Source: JACKNG01 sp050184115 (lineage in GTDB: Bacteria; Pseudomonadota; Gammaproteobacteria; Ga0077536). Taken from it: a DNA stretch of 64,000 nt. Positions 63,442-64,000 of this stretch are shown here, in pieces; the first letter of the stretch is position 1; each line of letters starts with the position of its first letter. The notes beneath the pieces are model-generated. The model was not told the origin of the DNA, did no database searches, and saw only the letters and a list, made by a program, of their open reading frames with translations. Location of the stretch: NCBI GenBank assembly GCA_050184115.1, contig JBFXAQ010000001.1, forward strand, positions 1,178,001 through 1,242,000, read 5' to 3'. The translations under genes and the position numbers were made by a program.

Positions 63442-63912
63442 TCAGCGCACCAGAGTGACCGGGCAGGTGGCGTGGTTGGCGACCTGGGTGCTGACGCTGC
63501 CGAGCAGCAGGCGCGAGAAACTGGAGCGTCCGCGCGTGCCCATGACGATGAGATCGACACCGTTGTCGATCGCGTAACGGCAGATCTCCTCGGCCGCGTG
63601 CCCCCACAGCTGCACGCGCCCGGCGGCAGCGGGCAGTTCGCCGAGGGCGTTGGCGCCCTGGGCGAACTCGTTCTCGGCCGTCGCCTTCTCGACGCTGGCG
63701 CGGATCTCCTCCATCGACAGCACGGCGTTGGCGGGCAGGGCCGGCCATTCGCCGGCGCCCCAGGCGTAGGGCATTAGCATGTCCTCGGCGTGCACGGCGA
63801 GGAGGGTGACGCGGGCACCGGTGTCGCGGGCGAGGTTGCCGGCGAAGGTCGCCGCGTCGAGCGCGCCCTGCGAGCCGTCGGTGGGAACGAGGATGTGTTC
63901 GAGTGCGCTCAT
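63442..63912 (-). CDS. Universal stress protein (UspA family)
   Basis: This is a 156-residue UspA-fold protein. It opens with LEHILVPTDGSQGALDAATF and ends with the nucleotide-binding segment DLIVMGTRGRSSFSRLLLGS plus VANHATCPVTLVR. The GTRGRS motif corresponds to the ATP-binding G-2X-G-9X-G(S/T) region. It probably responds to starvation or oxidative stress. Only 88 bases remain before the window end. Confidence 0.93.
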   Translation of the reverse strand: MSALEHILVPTDGSQGALDAATFAGNLARDTGARVTLLAVHAEDMLMPYAWGAGEWPALPANAVLSMEEIRASVEKATAENEFAQGANALGELPAAAGRVQLWGHAAEEICRYAIDNGVDLIVMGTRGRSSFSRLLLGSVSTQVANHATCPVTLVR

Positions 63913-64000
63913 GGCTGGGGACTCCCGCTGCGGATCATGACGCCTGCAACTCTAGCCGATCGGCGCGCCGACGCCATTGATACCCGTCAACCGCCTCCGG

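Overview
The window looks like chromosomal DNA from a high-GC (roughly two thirds G+C) member of the Gammaproteobacteria. The evidence is a set of housekeeping genes typical of that class (greB, hspQ, darP/yjgA, trxC, a YbaN-type DUF454 protein, a SirB1-type protein) together with dense gene packing, many 4-bp ATGA overlaps and frequent GTG/TTG starts. I cannot name a genus. I see no tRNA, rRNA, CRISPR array, prophage or complete insertion sequence.

Layout. 1-5.3 kb: a SnoaL-like gene, an OmpR-type two-component system, and an LtaS-like phosphotransferase plus a PAP2 phosphatase preceded by a PmrA-like direct repeat, which suggests an envelope-modification regulon. 5.3-18.9 kb: a mixed set including a quinone oxidoreductase, two MFS transporters, an SPFH protein, a degenerate cyclase fused to an FHA domain, a GIY-YIG protein, greB, a FrnE-like DsbA, pirin, TrxC and a bacterial cyclic 2,3-diphosphoglycerate synthetase homologue. 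18.9-29.2 kb: the metabolic centrepiece, a complete N-methylglutamate pathway for methylamine use in the order mgsA-mgsB-mgsC-gmaS-mgdA-mgdB-mgdC. The last gene carries a C-terminal extension that looks like a fused mgdD. An XRE-cupin regulator gene lies directly upstream, and a palindromic operator over a good promoter lies between it and mgsA. A 182-bp imperfect palindrome sits between mgsA and mgsB.

29.2-33.8 kb: a YbaK-like deacylase, a winged-helix nucleotidyltransferase/HEPN pair resembling a toxin-antitoxin module, carbamate kinase and an aminotransferase. 33.9-40.5 kb: an operon of acetate-CoA ligase, 2-oxoacid dehydrogenase E1 alpha, E1 beta and E2 and an acyl carrier protein, without E3, preceded by alanine dehydrogenase. 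40.6-44.9 kb: a MacAB-like adaptor, ATPase and two permeases. 45.0-47.8 kb: a lower-GC island of unfamiliar minus-strand genes separated by copies of a palindromic repeat built on GGGGACAGACCACG, the type associated with REP-associated tyrosine transposases. 47.8-64 kb: small housekeeping and enzyme genes, including a YceI/DODA-dioxygenase/LysR cluster with a perfect 14-bp-arm operator, a ChrA-methyltransferase-Ddn operon, a secreted SAM-methyltransferase-like protein, VOC/enoyl-CoA hydratase, PHP phosphoesterase, HspQ, an epoxide-hydrolase-like enzyme, DarP and a universal stress protein.

How the genes work together: in the methylamine cluster, GmaS would make gamma-glutamylmethylamide, MgsABC would turn it into N-methylglutamate, and MgdABCD would oxidise that to glutamate and a folate-bound C1 unit. 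All functional statements rest on reading motifs and gene order. No database search was run.
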